Assembly: GCA_045660745.1 (NCBI GenBank)
Contig: JAZREJ010000037.1
Location: 1-27,194, forward strand
Reading direction: 5' to 3'
DNA from: RGIG6353 sp045660745
GTDB lineage: Bacteria; Bacillota; Clostridia; Oscillospirales; SIG627
Length of the DNA: 27,194 nt
Made by a program: the position numbers and the translations under genes. Shown here in pieces: positions 1-8,439 of the stretch (its first letter is position 1; each line of letters starts with the position of its first letter). Under the pieces are notes generated by a model. That model was given only the letters and a program-made list of their open reading frames with translations, made no database searches and was not told the DNA's origin.

Positions 1-2
1 TT

Positions 3-1115
3 TTAACCTTGCAATACAGCGGGAGAATTAAGCACAAGAGGACTGTACATAAAGAGTACGTCTGCGTCTGTAAAATCAACGTATGAGCCAAGAAACGCAG
101 GGTTGATATAACGGATATCTACCACAGTGGTCTTTGCATACCCTTGAGCAAGAAGCGGAGAGAGAGAACTGCCAAACGAATCGCGGAATACGATAAGATG
201 ACGGTCATTATCGGAGCTCGGGTTATCTATTGAAATGATCGGAATAGCACCTGACATAAAGAAATCGTACATATCCTTCGAATCTTCCTTACTGAAGTTA
301 TACACGTAGTCCTTCTGCCACTTACCCATGTCGTTAACACTCTTAACGACAAACGAATCAATGACATCATTTCTGAGATATACGATCTTATCCGCCTTAA
401 CAGGAAGCATAAGCTGACCTGTATAGACCCCGTAAAAGTCCTTTTCCATAGTATGCTCAGTATAGCTTGACGGAAGAGTTGCATTCATTCCAACGGCGAT
501 CTTGTCAGCTACCGGTATTATCTTATCCTGACTCCAGTGAGTATCAGTAAAATAATACGCGCTGTAATCTATTTCGCCTGTAATGTCAATAATTTCTGCC
601 ATTGGAAGCTTTTCAGAAACCTTATCTTTGATTACCTCCCAATCAAACACAAGTCTGTTGGAAAGCGGTGCAAAATAATAGTTCTTATCAGGAACGATAA
701 CAAAATAAACATTTTCTGTCTTATCCTTCACATACTTGTTATAAACGTTTAAGACTTTATCAAGGTTGCCCGATACGACCTCTTCATTAAGAGGATACTC
801 CTGCTTTACAACGTAATCCTTATAGACATAAAGATCGTTTGCTGTGAGATTGCCGAAGACATTGAGTGCAGTAAACATCTTAATGCTTCTGAAGGTATCG
901 CGAAGTGGGAATTGGTCAAGTGTGAAGGTTTCAAAATCCTTCATGAAATTACCGTTTAAAACAGTCTCTGTCGTTGTTTCAGGAAATTTTGCAAGAACTC
1001 TGCGCTCGGCATCCGAATAATCAGTACCGGGTCCAAAGAGCATATATATGCCAAATCCGAAAATAATTGCCGCAAGAACTGCGGTGAGGATAATATTCTT
1101 TATTTTATCTGTCAT
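3..1115 (-). CDS. AlgX/AlgJ-like SGNH (DHHW-type) O-acetylation protein
   Basis: A 370-residue protein with one N-terminal membrane segment (about residues 7-27) and an extracytoplasmic domain. It carries the DTHWS motif at 191-195, which supplies the Asp/His of the AlgX/AlgJ family, and an RDSFG block at 311-315 with the presumed nucleophile Ser313. In this family such proteins move acetyl groups, delivered across the membrane by an MBOAT protein, onto an exopolysaccharide or wall polymer. The MBOAT gene lies directly upstream with 12 bp between them, so the two are co-transcribed and probably act as a pair. Start: ATG preceded by GAGGTG about 5 bases upstream. The stop codon lies at the window edge, so the gene is complete. 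The family assignment is solid; the acetylated polymer is unknown because no synthase gene is visible here. Confidence 0.85.
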   Translation of the reverse strand: MTDKIKNIILTAVLAAIIFGFGIYMLFGPGTDYSDAERRVLAKFPETTTETVLNGNFMKDFETFTLDQFPLRDTFRSIKMFTALNVFGNLTANDLYVYKDYVVKQEYPLNEEVVSGNLDKVLNVYNKYVKDKTENVYFVIVPDKNYYFAPLSNRLVFDWEVIKDKVSEKLPMAEIIDITGEIDYSAYYFTDTHWSQDKIIPVADKIAVGMNATLPSSYTEHTMEKDFYGVYTGQLMLPVKADKIVYLRNDVIDSFVVKSVNDMGKWQKDYVYNFSKEDSKDMYDFFMSGAIPIISIDNPSSDNDRHLIVFRDSFGSSLSPLLAQGYAKTTVVDIRYINPAFLGSYVDFTDADVLFMYSPLVLNSPAVLQG

Positions 1116-1127
1116 AATATCACCTCA

Positions 1128-2531
1128 TCAAAATCTGAAATACAAGAACGGATTGAACGAGCCGTCAACCAGGAATGCTGTTATAACGATTAATAGAAGC
1201 GCCATTGCGGGAATTTCAAGTATATTCAATACCCTGCGTACCTTTTCCTTCTCGGAAAGCTTTACAAAAGCTTTCTTTACGATAGGAGTTGCACCTATTG
1301 CCGCAATAATAAGAGTGGGAGCGAAGCTTCTCAAATAGTAGGAGAACTCATTTGATACAAACGGTATTCCGCCCGCACCAAACATACGTCCAACGTATAC
1401 AAACGCTTCCGACGTAGAAGAAGCATTGAATATAACGAAGCTTATAATGATAAGGAACATAACGTATACATGACGCAAGCCCCTTATCTTATCGAGGTAC
1501 TTTGAAAGGAAGAACTTTTCAATAAGAAGAAGTATTCCGAAATACACACCCCATATAATGAAGTACCAATCGGCGCCGTGCCAGAAGCCCGTCAAAAACC
1601 ATACGACAAAAATATTGAAAATATGGCGTGCCTTTGACACTCTGTTACCGCCAAGCGGTATATATACATAATCACGGAACCAATAGGACAATGACATATG
1701 CCAACGTCTCCAGAATTCGGTTATACTCTTTGATATAAAGGGATAGTTAAAGTTTTCAAGGAAGTGGAAGCCGAATATCTTGCCAAGACCGATTGCCATA
1801 TCGGAATAACCCGAAAAGTCGAAATAGATATGCAGAGAAAAAGCAATACCGTAAAGCCAGAAAAATGCAACGGACTGTTCGTTTGATGACTTAAAGATAT
1901 CGCAAAGCTCTCCGAGAGAGTTTGCAATAAGAACCTTTTTTCCAAGACCTATGAGAAAACGTCTTGCACCGAGCGATACTTTTTCAAACGAATGAGTTCT
2001 GTTTTCAAGTTCAGCCGCAACGTCCGAATAACGAACGATAGGACCGGCGATAAGCTGAGGAAATAGTGCGATGTATGCTGAAAGAGTGATAAAATTTCTT
2101 TGAGCGGGTACTTCTTTTCTGTATACATCAATGGTATAGCTTAAAAGCTGGAAGGTGTAAAAGCTGATACCTATCGGGAGTGTTATCTTGAGAAGCGATA
2201 TAGAAAGGCCCGTAACCGCTGCGAAGTTAGAGATAAAGAAGTTCGCATACTTAAAGTAAGCAAGAAGTCCGAGAGAAATAACCGCTGACAGTATCATAAA
2301 GAGCCTTGAAACGGACTTATTATCGCGATATTTTTCTATAAGGATACCAAGAACATATCCGCAAGTAACAGATATTATCATGATAATAACGTATCTCGGC
2401 TCGCCCCAAGCATAAAATATAAGGCTGAATAAAAGAAGTACTGTATTTTTCAATGCTTTCGGAACGGAAAAATAAACAAGCAGTACTATGGGCAAAAACA
2501 CATATAAAAACGGAATTGATGAAAATAGCAT
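1128..2531 (-). CDS. MBOAT family membrane O-acyltransferase (AlgI/DltB-like)
   Basis: About 467 residues with many hydrophobic helices throughout. The stretch FLTGFWHGADW holds the conserved MBOAT histidine, and the preceding WRRWH...FRDYVYIPLGG block is typical of AlgI/PatA-like proteins. The family transfers acyl groups, usually acetyl, from a cytoplasmic donor across the membrane to an extracellular acceptor. The downstream AlgX/AlgJ-like gene supplies the extracytoplasmic step. I chose the ATG at 2531 because AGAGGACAAAAA precedes it; an in-frame ATG 18 bases upstream would lie in the T-tract of a terminator and lacks an RBS. Only 16 bases separate that terminator from the start, so expression depends on read-through or on a promoter inside the upstream lipoprotein gene. 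Confident on family, not on substrate. Confidence 0.9.
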   Translation of the reverse strand: MLFSSIPFLYVFLPIVLLVYFSVPKALKNTVLLLFSLIFYAWGEPRYVIIMIISVTCGYVLGILIEKYRDNKSVSRLFMILSAVISLGLLAYFKYANFFISNFAAVTGLSISLLKITLPIGISFYTFQLLSYTIDVYRKEVPAQRNFITLSAYIALFPQLIAGPIVRYSDVAAELENRTHSFEKVSLGARRFLIGLGKKVLIANSLGELCDIFKSSNEQSVAFFWLYGIAFSLHIYFDFSGYSDMAIGLGKIFGFHFLENFNYPFISKSITEFWRRWHMSLSYWFRDYVYIPLGGNRVSKARHIFNIFVVWFLTGFWHGADWYFIIWGVYFGILLLIEKFFLSKYLDKIRGLRHVYVMFLIIISFVIFNASSTSEAFVYVGRMFGAGGIPFVSNEFSYYLRSFAPTLIIAAIGATPIVKKAFVKLSEKEKVRRVLNILEIPAMALLLIVITAFLVDGSFNPFLYFRF

Positions 2532-2547
2532 TTTTTGTCCTCTTTTC

Positions 2548-2579
2548 AAAAAAACAGAGCGAGGAAACTCCCCGCCCTG
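2548..2579 (-). terminator. Intrinsic terminator between the lipoprotein and MBOAT genes
   Basis: Read on the minus strand, a 10-bp stem (two G-T pairs) with a five-base loop lies at 2555-2579 and is followed by seven T residues (2554-2548). It sits 15 bases after the lipoprotein stop and ends 16 bases before the MBOAT start, so it either ends the sigma/anti-sigma/lipoprotein transcript or acts as an attenuator for the acylation genes. Confidence 0.85.
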
Positions 2580-2594
2580 TAGAATTAGTTTTAA

Positions 2595-3596
2595 TTATTC
2601 TGCGAAGGAGGTCTTAGCCATACAGAAATATACTGTGTTATCTACTGCCTCGCAAACGATTTCATCCGCAGATACACATACGAGCCAACGCATATTAGCG
2701 TTATCCTTGAGCATCTGAACAAAAGCATTTATGTCTGCGCCTTCCTCAAGCTCGAATATATATCCAACAAAAGGAATAGAGCCGATCATGGGCATGAATA
2801 CTGCACCTGACTTAAAGCCTGTGATATCAGCGGAGAAGCCATTGAGGAAGCCTTCTTCAACAGGCATTGTTCCACCGGAAAAAGGAATGATGGGATTTGT
2901 GATAAGTGCATTAGCTGCAACTCCGATATCAGTTTCACCATTAGCCTTGATTTCCTTGTAGGTCTTAAGAAGGTAATTTGCGGGAGTAAGACCGCCCATG
3001 TCTACAGTGGGAGTCTCAGCGGGGATTTCTTCTTCGGGAAGCACTTCTTCAAAGAACTCGTCTTCGTTGGGAGCTTCTTCTTCAAAAGAGGTCTTTGCCA
3101 TACAGAAGAATACGGTGTTACCAACTGCTTCGCAAACCATTTCTTCAGCTTCTACGCATACGAGCCAACGCATATCTGCGTTATCCTTAAGAGTCTGTAC
3201 GAAAGCGTTAACGTCAGCGCCCTCTTCAAGCTCAAACACATAACCTACGAAGGGAATAGCGCCGATCATGGGCATAAATACTGCACCCGACTTAAAGCCT
3301 GTGATGTCAGCGGAAAATCCGTTAAGCCATCCTTCTTCAACAAGCATTGCGCCGCCGGAGAAAGGAATGATGGGGTTTGTGATAAGTGCGTTTGCAGCGG
3401 TTTCAACGTCGGTGTACTCACCGTTTGCCTTCATATCCTTGAAAGCCTTGAGAAGAATTGTAGCGGGAGTTGTGGGTTCTACGGTTTCAACGTTTTCGGG
3501 TTCCTTTGTCTCGGTGTCGTTCTTTGTGTTCTCAGAGCAAGCAACGATTGCAAATACCATGAGGGTTGCTAAAATAAGTGCGAGAATTTTTTTCAT
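2595..3596 (-). CDS. Lipoprotein with two tandem copies of a 128-residue unit
   Basis: A 333-residue secreted lipoprotein: a short charged N-terminus, a hydrophobic segment and the lipobox-like FAIVAC with Cys20 as the lipidation site, then an acidic Thr/Glu-rich linker. Residues 44-171 and 204-331 are near-identical copies (period 160 residues), joined by an acidic Glu/Pro linker at about 172-203. Each copy holds a Gly-rich hydrophobic core (NPIIPFSGG ... GFKSGAVFMPMIG) and three cysteines (147, 155, 165 and 307, 315, 325). I do not recognise the domain. It is the third gene of an ECF sigma operon (25 bases after the anti-sigma gene), so it may be the sensed or protective output of that system; this is inference. 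Start: ATG with TAGGAG seven bases upstream. Confidence 0.75.
   Translation of the reverse strand: MKKILALILATLMVFAIVACSENTKNDTETKEPENVETVEPTTPATILLKAFKDMKANGEYTDVETAANALITNPIIPFSGGAMLVEEGWLNGFSADITGFKSGAVFMPMIGAIPFVGYVFELEEGADVNAFVQTLKDNADMRWLVCVEAEEMVCEAVGNTVFFCMAKTSFEEEAPNEDEFFEEVLPEEEIPAETPTVDMGGLTPANYLLKTYKEIKANGETDIGVAANALITNPIIPFSGGTMPVEEGFLNGFSADITGFKSGAVFMPMIGSIPFVGYIFELEEGADINAFVQMLKDNANMRWLVCVSADEIVCEAVDNTVYFCMAKTSFAE
2604..2987 (-). repeat. Intragenic tandem repeat, copy 2 of the lipoprotein domain
   Basis: Codes for lipoprotein residues 204-331. It is similar at both DNA and protein level to 3084-3467, offset by 480 bases, and points to an in-frame duplication. Confidence 0.85.
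3084..3467 (-). repeat. Intragenic tandem repeat, copy 1 of the lipoprotein domain
   Basis: Codes for lipoprotein residues 44-171, the N-terminal copy of the duplicated unit. Conserved blocks shared with copy 2 include SGGxMxVEEGxLNGFSADITG and the MRWLVCV segment. Confidence 0.85.
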
Positions 3597-3621
3597 TTTT
3601 TGTCTCCTAATTTTATTTAAT

Positions 3622-4185
3622 TTATTTTTTTACAAGGGTTACATTTTTAATTCCGTTCTCGGAATCATGTGAAATTTTGACAGTCTGTTTGTCTTTTCCT
3701 GTCACGACGTCAAGCGTTACAAACTCGCCGTCAGCAGGAATGGGATATGTCCATTTAACCAACACCTTACCCTTTGCTTTATATGAAGTCAAAAAGTTAA
3801 CATTTCCCACGTCAGACTCTAACTCTATTACGTCAAAAGTACCGACAAGAGTTGATATCTCAGACTCTTTTTCAAGCTCAAGTGTAAGAACTACCGAGGA
3901 CTGTGCTGAGCGTGCAAGCATCATCGGCTCGCTTGAAAGATCAAACGTCATAGTGGACTTTAGCTCATTTTCGCCTATATATATTCGAGCGTCGGTTGTG
4001 CCCGTCATCATAAAAGCGACTACGACAACAATGATGAAGCAAGCGGCAACCAGCGGCATAAGCATCTTTTTATAGTTGATCTTACGAACACTTGTGTCTT
4101 CATCAAGGCGCATTGCGGTCTTTTCGAGAAGTGAAGCGGGCGCTTTAATATTTTGCCACGACTCTCGTTCTTTATCACTAAACAC
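3622..4185 (-). CDS. Putative anti-sigma factor, single-pass membrane protein
   Basis: A 187-residue protein with a charged cytoplasmic N-terminus (about 1-42), one strong membrane helix (about 43-62, LMPLVAACFIIVVVVAFMM) and an extracytoplasmic part of about 120 residues rich in beta-forming sequence. No zinc-binding HxxxCxxC motif is visible, so this is not a classical ZAS anti-sigma factor. The role is inferred from position: it starts with GTG at 4185, overlapping the last eight bases of the ECF sigma gene, with GGAG seven bases upstream inside that gene. Such translational coupling is typical of ECF/anti-sigma pairs. Alternative: an unrelated membrane protein of the same operon. Confidence 0.65.
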   Translation of the reverse strand: MFSDKERESWQNIKAPASLLEKTAMRLDEDTSVRKINYKKMLMPLVAACFIIVVVVAFMMTGTTDARIYIGENELKSTMTFDLSSEPMMLARSAQSSVVLTLELEKESEISTLVGTFDVIELESDVGNVNFLTSYKAKGKVLVKWTYPIPADGEFVTLDVVTGKDKQTVKISHDSENGIKNVTLVKK

Positions 4186-4672
4186 TAAAATTCTCCTTTC
4201 CCAGAATTACAGAAAGCTCTTCCCTTCCTCTTGAAAGTCTCATTTTAACAGCAGACTTCGTGAGTGCGAGAGCTTTTGATATTTCCTCAACGCTAAAACC
4301 TTCAAGATAATGTAAGAGAATAACTGTTCTGTATTTTTCAGAAAGTTTTGAAAGTGAATCAAAAACCCCTTGTGACACCTCGTCCTCAGCACCGATATCA
4401 AGTGCCTCGTCAAGCGGAAGGTGCTCTCTCTTGTTTCTGCGTCGTAAAATATCATGACATACGTTTTCAAGCACTCTGACAAGCCACGCCTTTTCTTCGC
4501 TATCAGAAAAATATGAGAAAGGCTTTGACAGATATTTGATAAACGTTTCCTGTACGGCATCTTCTGCATCTTCTTTATTGTAAAGACGCACAAGTGCTAT
4601 ACGGTATAAAAGGTCGGAATATTTCAAAAAGAGTTCTTCAAGTCTTTCGTGACGGTCAAGTGTTTTTGCCAT
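4178..4672 (-). CDS. ECF-type RNA polymerase sigma factor
   Basis: A 164-residue sigma-70 family protein with only regions 2 and 4, the ECF layout. Region 2 (about 14-80) contains YRIALVRLYNKEDAEDAVQE and the WLVRVLENVCHDILRRR segment. Region 4 (about 108-158) contains the helix-turn-helix with LLHYLEGFSVEEISKAL and SAVKMRLSRGRE. It directs RNA polymerase to a small regulon, normally held by the membrane protein encoded just downstream. The ATG is preceded by GGGAGG. Two promoter candidates lie upstream, one of housekeeping type and one ECF-like, which suggests autoregulation. Family call is firm; the stimulus is unknown, but the lipoprotein and acylation genes downstream suggest envelope stress. 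Confidence 0.92.
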   Translation of the reverse strand: MAKTLDRHERLEELFLKYSDLLYRIALVRLYNKEDAEDAVQETFIKYLSKPFSYFSDSEEKAWLVRVLENVCHDILRRRNKREHLPLDEALDIGAEDEVSQGVFDSLSKLSEKYRTVILLHYLEGFSVEEISKALALTKSAVKMRLSRGREELSVILGKENFSV

Positions 4673-4694
4673 CTTTCCTCCCTCTCATCAATAA

Positions 4695-4722
4695 AAACGC
4701 ACGAGCCCCGCAAAAGGTCACA
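4695..4722 (-). promoter_or_regulatory. Candidate ECF-type autoregulatory promoter
   Basis: On the minus strand a TGTGACCTTTT element (-35-like, 4722-4712) is followed by a CGTGCG (-10-like, 4703-4698), placed 25-30 bases before the sigma start. This resembles the AAC/CGT architecture of ECF promoters. Pattern-based only. Confidence 0.4.
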
Positions 4723-4762
4723 TTTTTTTGATAATTTTTTAAAAAAATATTTTTCTCGCGAT

Positions 4763-4791
4763 ATTCTACCATATATATAAGATTTTGTCAA
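4763..4791 (-). promoter_or_regulatory. Housekeeping promoter of the ECF sigma operon
   Basis: On the minus strand TTGACA (4791-4786), a 17-base spacer and TAGAAT (4768-4763). It gives a leader of about 80 bases before the sigma factor start. Confidence 0.75.
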
Positions 4792-4793
4792 TC

Positions 4794-4816
4794 AAAAAGG
4801 GACGAAGCTCCGTCCC
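4794..4816 (-). terminator. Intrinsic terminator of the SLH/NAGPA gene
   Basis: On the minus strand a GGGACG...CGTCCC stem (4816-4799) is followed by five T residues. It lies 26 bases after the stop of the large surface protein and just upstream of the sigma operon promoter. Confidence 0.8.
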
Positions 4817-4842
4817 GATTTGCTTTTATAAAGAGTTAAACT

Positions 4843-7800
4843 CTATTTGGCATACCTTATATTCCAAAGGCGCGTAAACATCGTACACATCTGTGCACGC
4901 GTCACAGGATCTCCCGCCCTGATGGTTCCGTCATCAAAGCCGGTCACAATTCCCGCACTGACAACTTTTTTAACCGACTCAAGCGCCCATTCCTGTATCT
5001 TCTCGGAATCGGCAAATTCAAGCTCCGAAGCTTCCTCCGATATTTCAAGAAGCTTTGCAAAAACATGCATTGCCTCTTCCCTTGTTATAAAGCTGTTAGA
5101 ATCGAAGGTCAAAGTTCCGTCAGGGTTAGAGCGTCCGTTCATATACCCTTCGTTTGAAAGTGCCATAATATAAGAGGATGCCCATTCGGCGATAGACTCG
5201 GCATCTGCAAAGTCGGTGCCATAGGTTGAGTATTTGCTCATATCAAGCGCCAAGAATGATGCGAGCATTTTTGCAAATTCTGCTCTTGTTATGTTATTTT
5301 CAGGCTTAAAAATAATACTGTCATCCTCAACGTATCCGTTTATAAGTCCCATGTCGAATATTTCAACTATATAATCGTGAGACCAGATTCCCTCAATATC
5401 CTCAAACGGATCACTTCTGAATCCATAATTTGCGGTAAATCCGTCCACTGTAAAATCGCTTGAGGTCTTGGAAATAATAGGGCATAACACCTCTATCTCC
5501 CCTTCTATTCCGTCGGATATCGGAGCAATAAGAGTCACCCAGCCCGAAATATCCGAATAATCCTTATATATTCCGTATGGCAAAAGCTCGGTGTTCCCGT
5601 TGTGTGATATTACACAGTACAGCCCGTCCTGACTGTTATCGCGTATGTATATCATAAAGCTTTCGGGGCAAACATCAAGCTTCATTGATTCTTTGTAGGA
5701 AATGTTGCCGTTCAGGCTCTGCAGGGCGGTATTCGAACGGTATCCTTTTCGACGGATGATATTGGAAGCATCAACAAACTTTCCCGAATATATATCATAT
5801 TCAAAATCGTCAAGTGTTTCGAGTGTTTTACCGAAATACAGCGTCAAAATATCCTCAATGCCCTTGTAGGCAACAGTCAAATCAAACGACGAGAAAAGCG
5901 GAGCCGAGCTTTTGACTGTCAGGATTCCGTTATCAGAAAGTGTTATAAAATCATTTTCAAACAAGTACGAGTCCGTATGAGGTTCCTCGGTTGACTCCTG
6001 AGTTTCATCACCGGGTGATTTTTCGGTGTTCTCCGATACTACAGGTTCTTTTTCTTCCAAAGGAGGTTCTTCGTTTTCCAAAGGCTGATCTTCCGCAGCA
6101 TCTGCTTTTACAAAAAAGTCAAGCATGGACAAAGGAGTTATAACCGAAATCCCGTTCTTTTCACCAATGGCAGATATACGGAAAACATCTCCCTCACTGA
6201 CAACTAACTTTTTTATGCTTAAATCAAGTGAGTCGAGCGAATCGACAACGTTTATAACAGAAACGCTTTCAAGGGATATATCTCCTATTTTATGTACACC
6301 GAAAAGTCTTTCCGTATAACTCTTATCGGCAGAGACGTAATATCCGCCGTCTACCTTTGCGTCAGTATCTGAAACGATATAACTGTTTTCGATGTTGCCT
6401 GATTGTGTGTCAAATATCATTTCTCTTCCGAATGCTGTATAGAATATCGGTTCAAGCGCCAAAGTCGCGCCACCGAGAAGATATGCTGCAGGGATATCTA
6501 TTTCACAGAATCCAAGGGTTTGTGAATCTTCGGATATATTCACAAACAATACGGCGTTTGATACACTGCGCGCCGCACCGTCCTTGGGGGTATTCATAAC
6601 TTTTATCTCATCATCACCACTGAACGCAACCGCTACCGTTGTTGAACCGCCTCCGTCAAGATTAACCACTGTTACAGCACCGTTACTTATCATAAACTCA
6701 GCAAGTGCTTCGTAATTCATTCCCGCACCGCTTTCCCCGTCTCCGTCAACAATAGCGAAAAATACGCTCCCGTCCTCTCTGACACCTACCGCTGTACGCG
6801 CATTTTTTAATCTTTCATGACTTTCGTCAACGCACTCCGGAATAAACGCACCATCGGAAACAATGATATCTCCACCGCCTATAGCAGTTTCAACACCACT
6901 CCATCCCTCTGACGCCGTAACTTCAAGTTCAAATACAGTCCCTTCTTTTATTCCGCTAAATTCCCCGTTCATGTTTATAGCATCAGGAATCGTCAAAACA
7001 AATCTATCCTCAGAAATGGGAGTATTACCCTCTCCTTTAAATATCTTTTCAACGGTGAGCGTGGACTTTTCTCCGATTTTGACAGGAGAAGAAGGAATAA
7101 GCACATACTCGGTGCAAGGGAAGCTTGATGCCGTTGATGACGAATAATGAGAATCGGTCATGTATGCAGCGTATACGGTGGGGTATTTATTAAAATATGC
7201 ATCAAAGGTCACTGTATTTTCTTCAACAGTAACATCCGTTGTATCCTCGGGAATATCAAGCGACGGGTCTTCGGTATCAGAAGGAGAATCTGTCGGAGTG
7301 TCCGAGGGAGTAACAGAAGGAATGTCCGTCGGAATACTTGACCTGATAGCTGAGGTTATTTCACCTGACAATTCTACGTCCAAAGTCTCGGATGGGATAT
7401 CCACAGTCACAGCCTCTTCGGAGGGAGTCGTAACGTCTGTATCGGGGGCGGTCTCAGGAAGGTTGTCTTCCGACGGTGTATCGGCAGAAACTTCGTCAGC
7501 ACTTGGCACAAAGCTCAAATAAAGCATTATATTCGGGTTGCCTATTACTGTCTTTCCGTCAGGATAAAAACCGATGGCATTATTTCCCGCGTTTGACGAA
7601 AGCACAAATCCGCCGGATATAACGGCACTCAACGGTATACCTGTATAAAAGCTGTAAAAATCCCCGTTTACACCTGCAACGGCATTAAATCCTTCCTCGC
7701 GTGCGCTCTTCAACATGGAAAGCACGGTTTTATGTGACTTCATACTTTTTCCGAATGAAACAAGCGGAAGTGTCTCTTTACCCGGAGTAAAATCAAGAAT

Positions 7801-7974
7801 ATGTACACTTTGAGGCTTGAGAGACGAATCAACAGCTTTATAAGAAGTATAGTCAAGAGAAGGAGTCAAGGGTCTGTGATATTCAAAATAAACGTTAATG
7901 CTGTTTTCTGCGTAAACTGTAAGAATATTAAACGACATTATTATCGTCAAAACAAGGCACAAGACTTTTTTCAT
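4843..7974 (-). CDS. Secreted phosphodiester glycosidase (NAGPA) family protein with three SLH domains
   Basis: A 1043-residue surface protein. Signal peptide 1-22 (cleavage after VYA). The NAGPA (DUF2233) domain runs about 40-480: GVNGDFYSF near 101, the RTAVGV...DGDGESGAGM stretch near 392-419, and the signature NLDGGGSTT near 438. This family removes sugars linked through phosphodiesters (mammalian uncovering enzyme, bacterial wall and exopolysaccharide proteins). A Ser/Thr/Pro/Asp-rich segment (about 158-252) is inserted within the domain, and a second acidic Glu/Pro-rich linker follows at about 625-665. Three SLH repeats (about 857-910, 922-977, 987-1040) should anchor the protein to pyruvylated wall polymer. 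Start: ATG at 7974 with GGAGG; longer in-frame starts would run into the promoter. It lies upstream of the ECF operon and has its own terminator. Confidence 0.88.
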   Translation of the reverse strand: MKKVLCLVLTIIMSFNILTVYAENSINVYFEYHRPLTPSLDYTSYKAVDSSLKPQSVHILDFTPGKETLPLVSFGKSMKSHKTVLSMLKSAREEGFNAVAGVNGDFYSFYTGIPLSAVISGGFVLSSNAGNNAIGFYPDGKTVIGNPNIMLYLSFVPSADEVSADTPSEDNLPETAPDTDVTTPSEEAVTVDIPSETLDVELSGEITSAIRSSIPTDIPSVTPSDTPTDSPSDTEDPSLDIPEDTTDVTVEENTVTFDAYFNKYPTVYAAYMTDSHYSSSTASSFPCTEYVLIPSSPVKIGEKSTLTVEKIFKGEGNTPISEDRFVLTIPDAINMNGEFSGIKEGTVFELEVTASEGWSGVETAIGGGDIIVSDGAFIPECVDESHERLKNARTAVGVREDGSVFFAIVDGDGESGAGMNYEALAEFMISNGAVTVVNLDGGGSTTVAVAFSGDDEIKVMNTPKDGAARSVSNAVLFVNISEDSQTLGFCEIDIPAAYLLGGATLALEPIFYTAFGREMIFDTQSGNIENSYIVSDTDAKVDGGYYVSADKSYTERLFGVHKIGDISLESVSVINVVDSLDSLDLSIKKLVVSEGDVFRISAIGEKNGISVITPLSMLDFFVKADAAEDQPLENEEPPLEEKEPVVSENTEKSPGDETQESTEEPHTDSYLFENDFITLSDNGILTVKSSAPLFSSFDLTVAYKGIEDILTLYFGKTLETLDDFEYDIYSGKFVDASNIIRRKGYRSNTALQSLNGNISYKESMKLDVCPESFMIYIRDNSQDGLYCVISHNGNTELLPYGIYKDYSDISGWVTLIAPISDGIEGEIEVLCPIISKTSSDFTVDGFTANYGFRSDPFEDIEGIWSHDYIVEIFDMGLINGYVEDDSIIFKPENNITRAEFAKMLASFLALDMSKYSTYGTDFADAESIAEWASSYIMALSNEGYMNGRSNPDGTLTFDSNSFITREEAMHVFAKLLEISEEASELEFADSEKIQEWALESVKKVVSAGIVTGFDDGTIRAGDPVTRAQMCTMFTRLWNIRYAK

Positions 7975-8011
7975 ACATCCTCCGATATTTTTCTTGGTAT
8001 ACTTACAATTA

Positions 8012-8040
8012 ATTATATAGTTATTAATGATTTGAGTCAA
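8012..8040 (-). promoter_or_regulatory. Promoter of the SLH/NAGPA gene
   Basis: On the minus strand TTGACT (8040-8035), a 17-base spacer and TATAAT (8017-8012), 38 bases before the ATG at 7974. It is divergent from the acpP promoter about 70 bases away. Confidence 0.8.
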
Positions 8041-8110
8041 TATATTTTTTAAATTCTTTACTTTTTTGAAACAAAGTTGAGCATTTTTTATCATGATGAA
8101 AAGATTACTA

Positions 8111-8139
8111 TTGACAATGTATAAAAAAAAGTGTAAAAT
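8111..8139 (+). promoter_or_regulatory. Promoter of the acpP-glnN-esterase-pgi operon
   Basis: TTGACA (8111-8116), a 17-base spacer, TAAAAT (8134-8139), 51 bases before the acpP start. No clear GlnR-like or nitrogen-control palindrome was noticed. Confidence 0.8.
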
Positions 8140-8190
8140 TTAGTGTGATTTACCATAAACAGAAGTTAACCACTTCAGAAAGGAGTACAC

Positions 8191-8415
8191 ATGATCGAAG
8201 AAATAATCGAAGCGCTTTGCGAACAGCTTAAGATTGACCCTTCCACTATAAACGAGAATACATCAGTTCTTGATGACCTCGGGGCTGATTCTCTTGACAT
8301 CGTTGAACTTCTCATGACACTTGAGGACAAGTACGGTGTTATCGTTCCCGATGACGAAGCAGCAAAGCTTAAGACCGTAGGCGACATCGCTGAATATATC
8401 GAAGCGAATAAATAA
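8191..8415 (+). CDS. acpP: Acyl carrier protein
   Basis: A 74-residue acidic protein of the usual ACP length. The phosphopantetheine site is the GADSLD motif with Ser34, followed by the IVELLMTLEDKYG recognition helix. It carries acyl chains as thioesters in fatty acid synthesis. RBS AAAGGAG seven bases before the ATG. The position is unusual: it is not next to fab genes but heads a tight operon with glutamine synthetase III (24-base gap), an esterase and phosphoglucose isomerase. It could be the housekeeping ACP or a second, specialised one; the sequence looks like a standard type II FAS ACP. Confidence 0.93.
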   Translation: MIEEIIEALCEQLKIDPSTINENTSVLDDLGADSLDIVELLMTLEDKYGVIVPDDEAAKLKTVGDIAEYIEANK

Positions 8416-8439
8416 TCAGGATTCAATAAAGGAGCCATC

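Noticed and set aside
7975..8094. Longer N-terminus of the NAGPA/SLH protein
   Set aside because: It would cover the promoter and precede a perfect signal peptide start with its own GGAGG.
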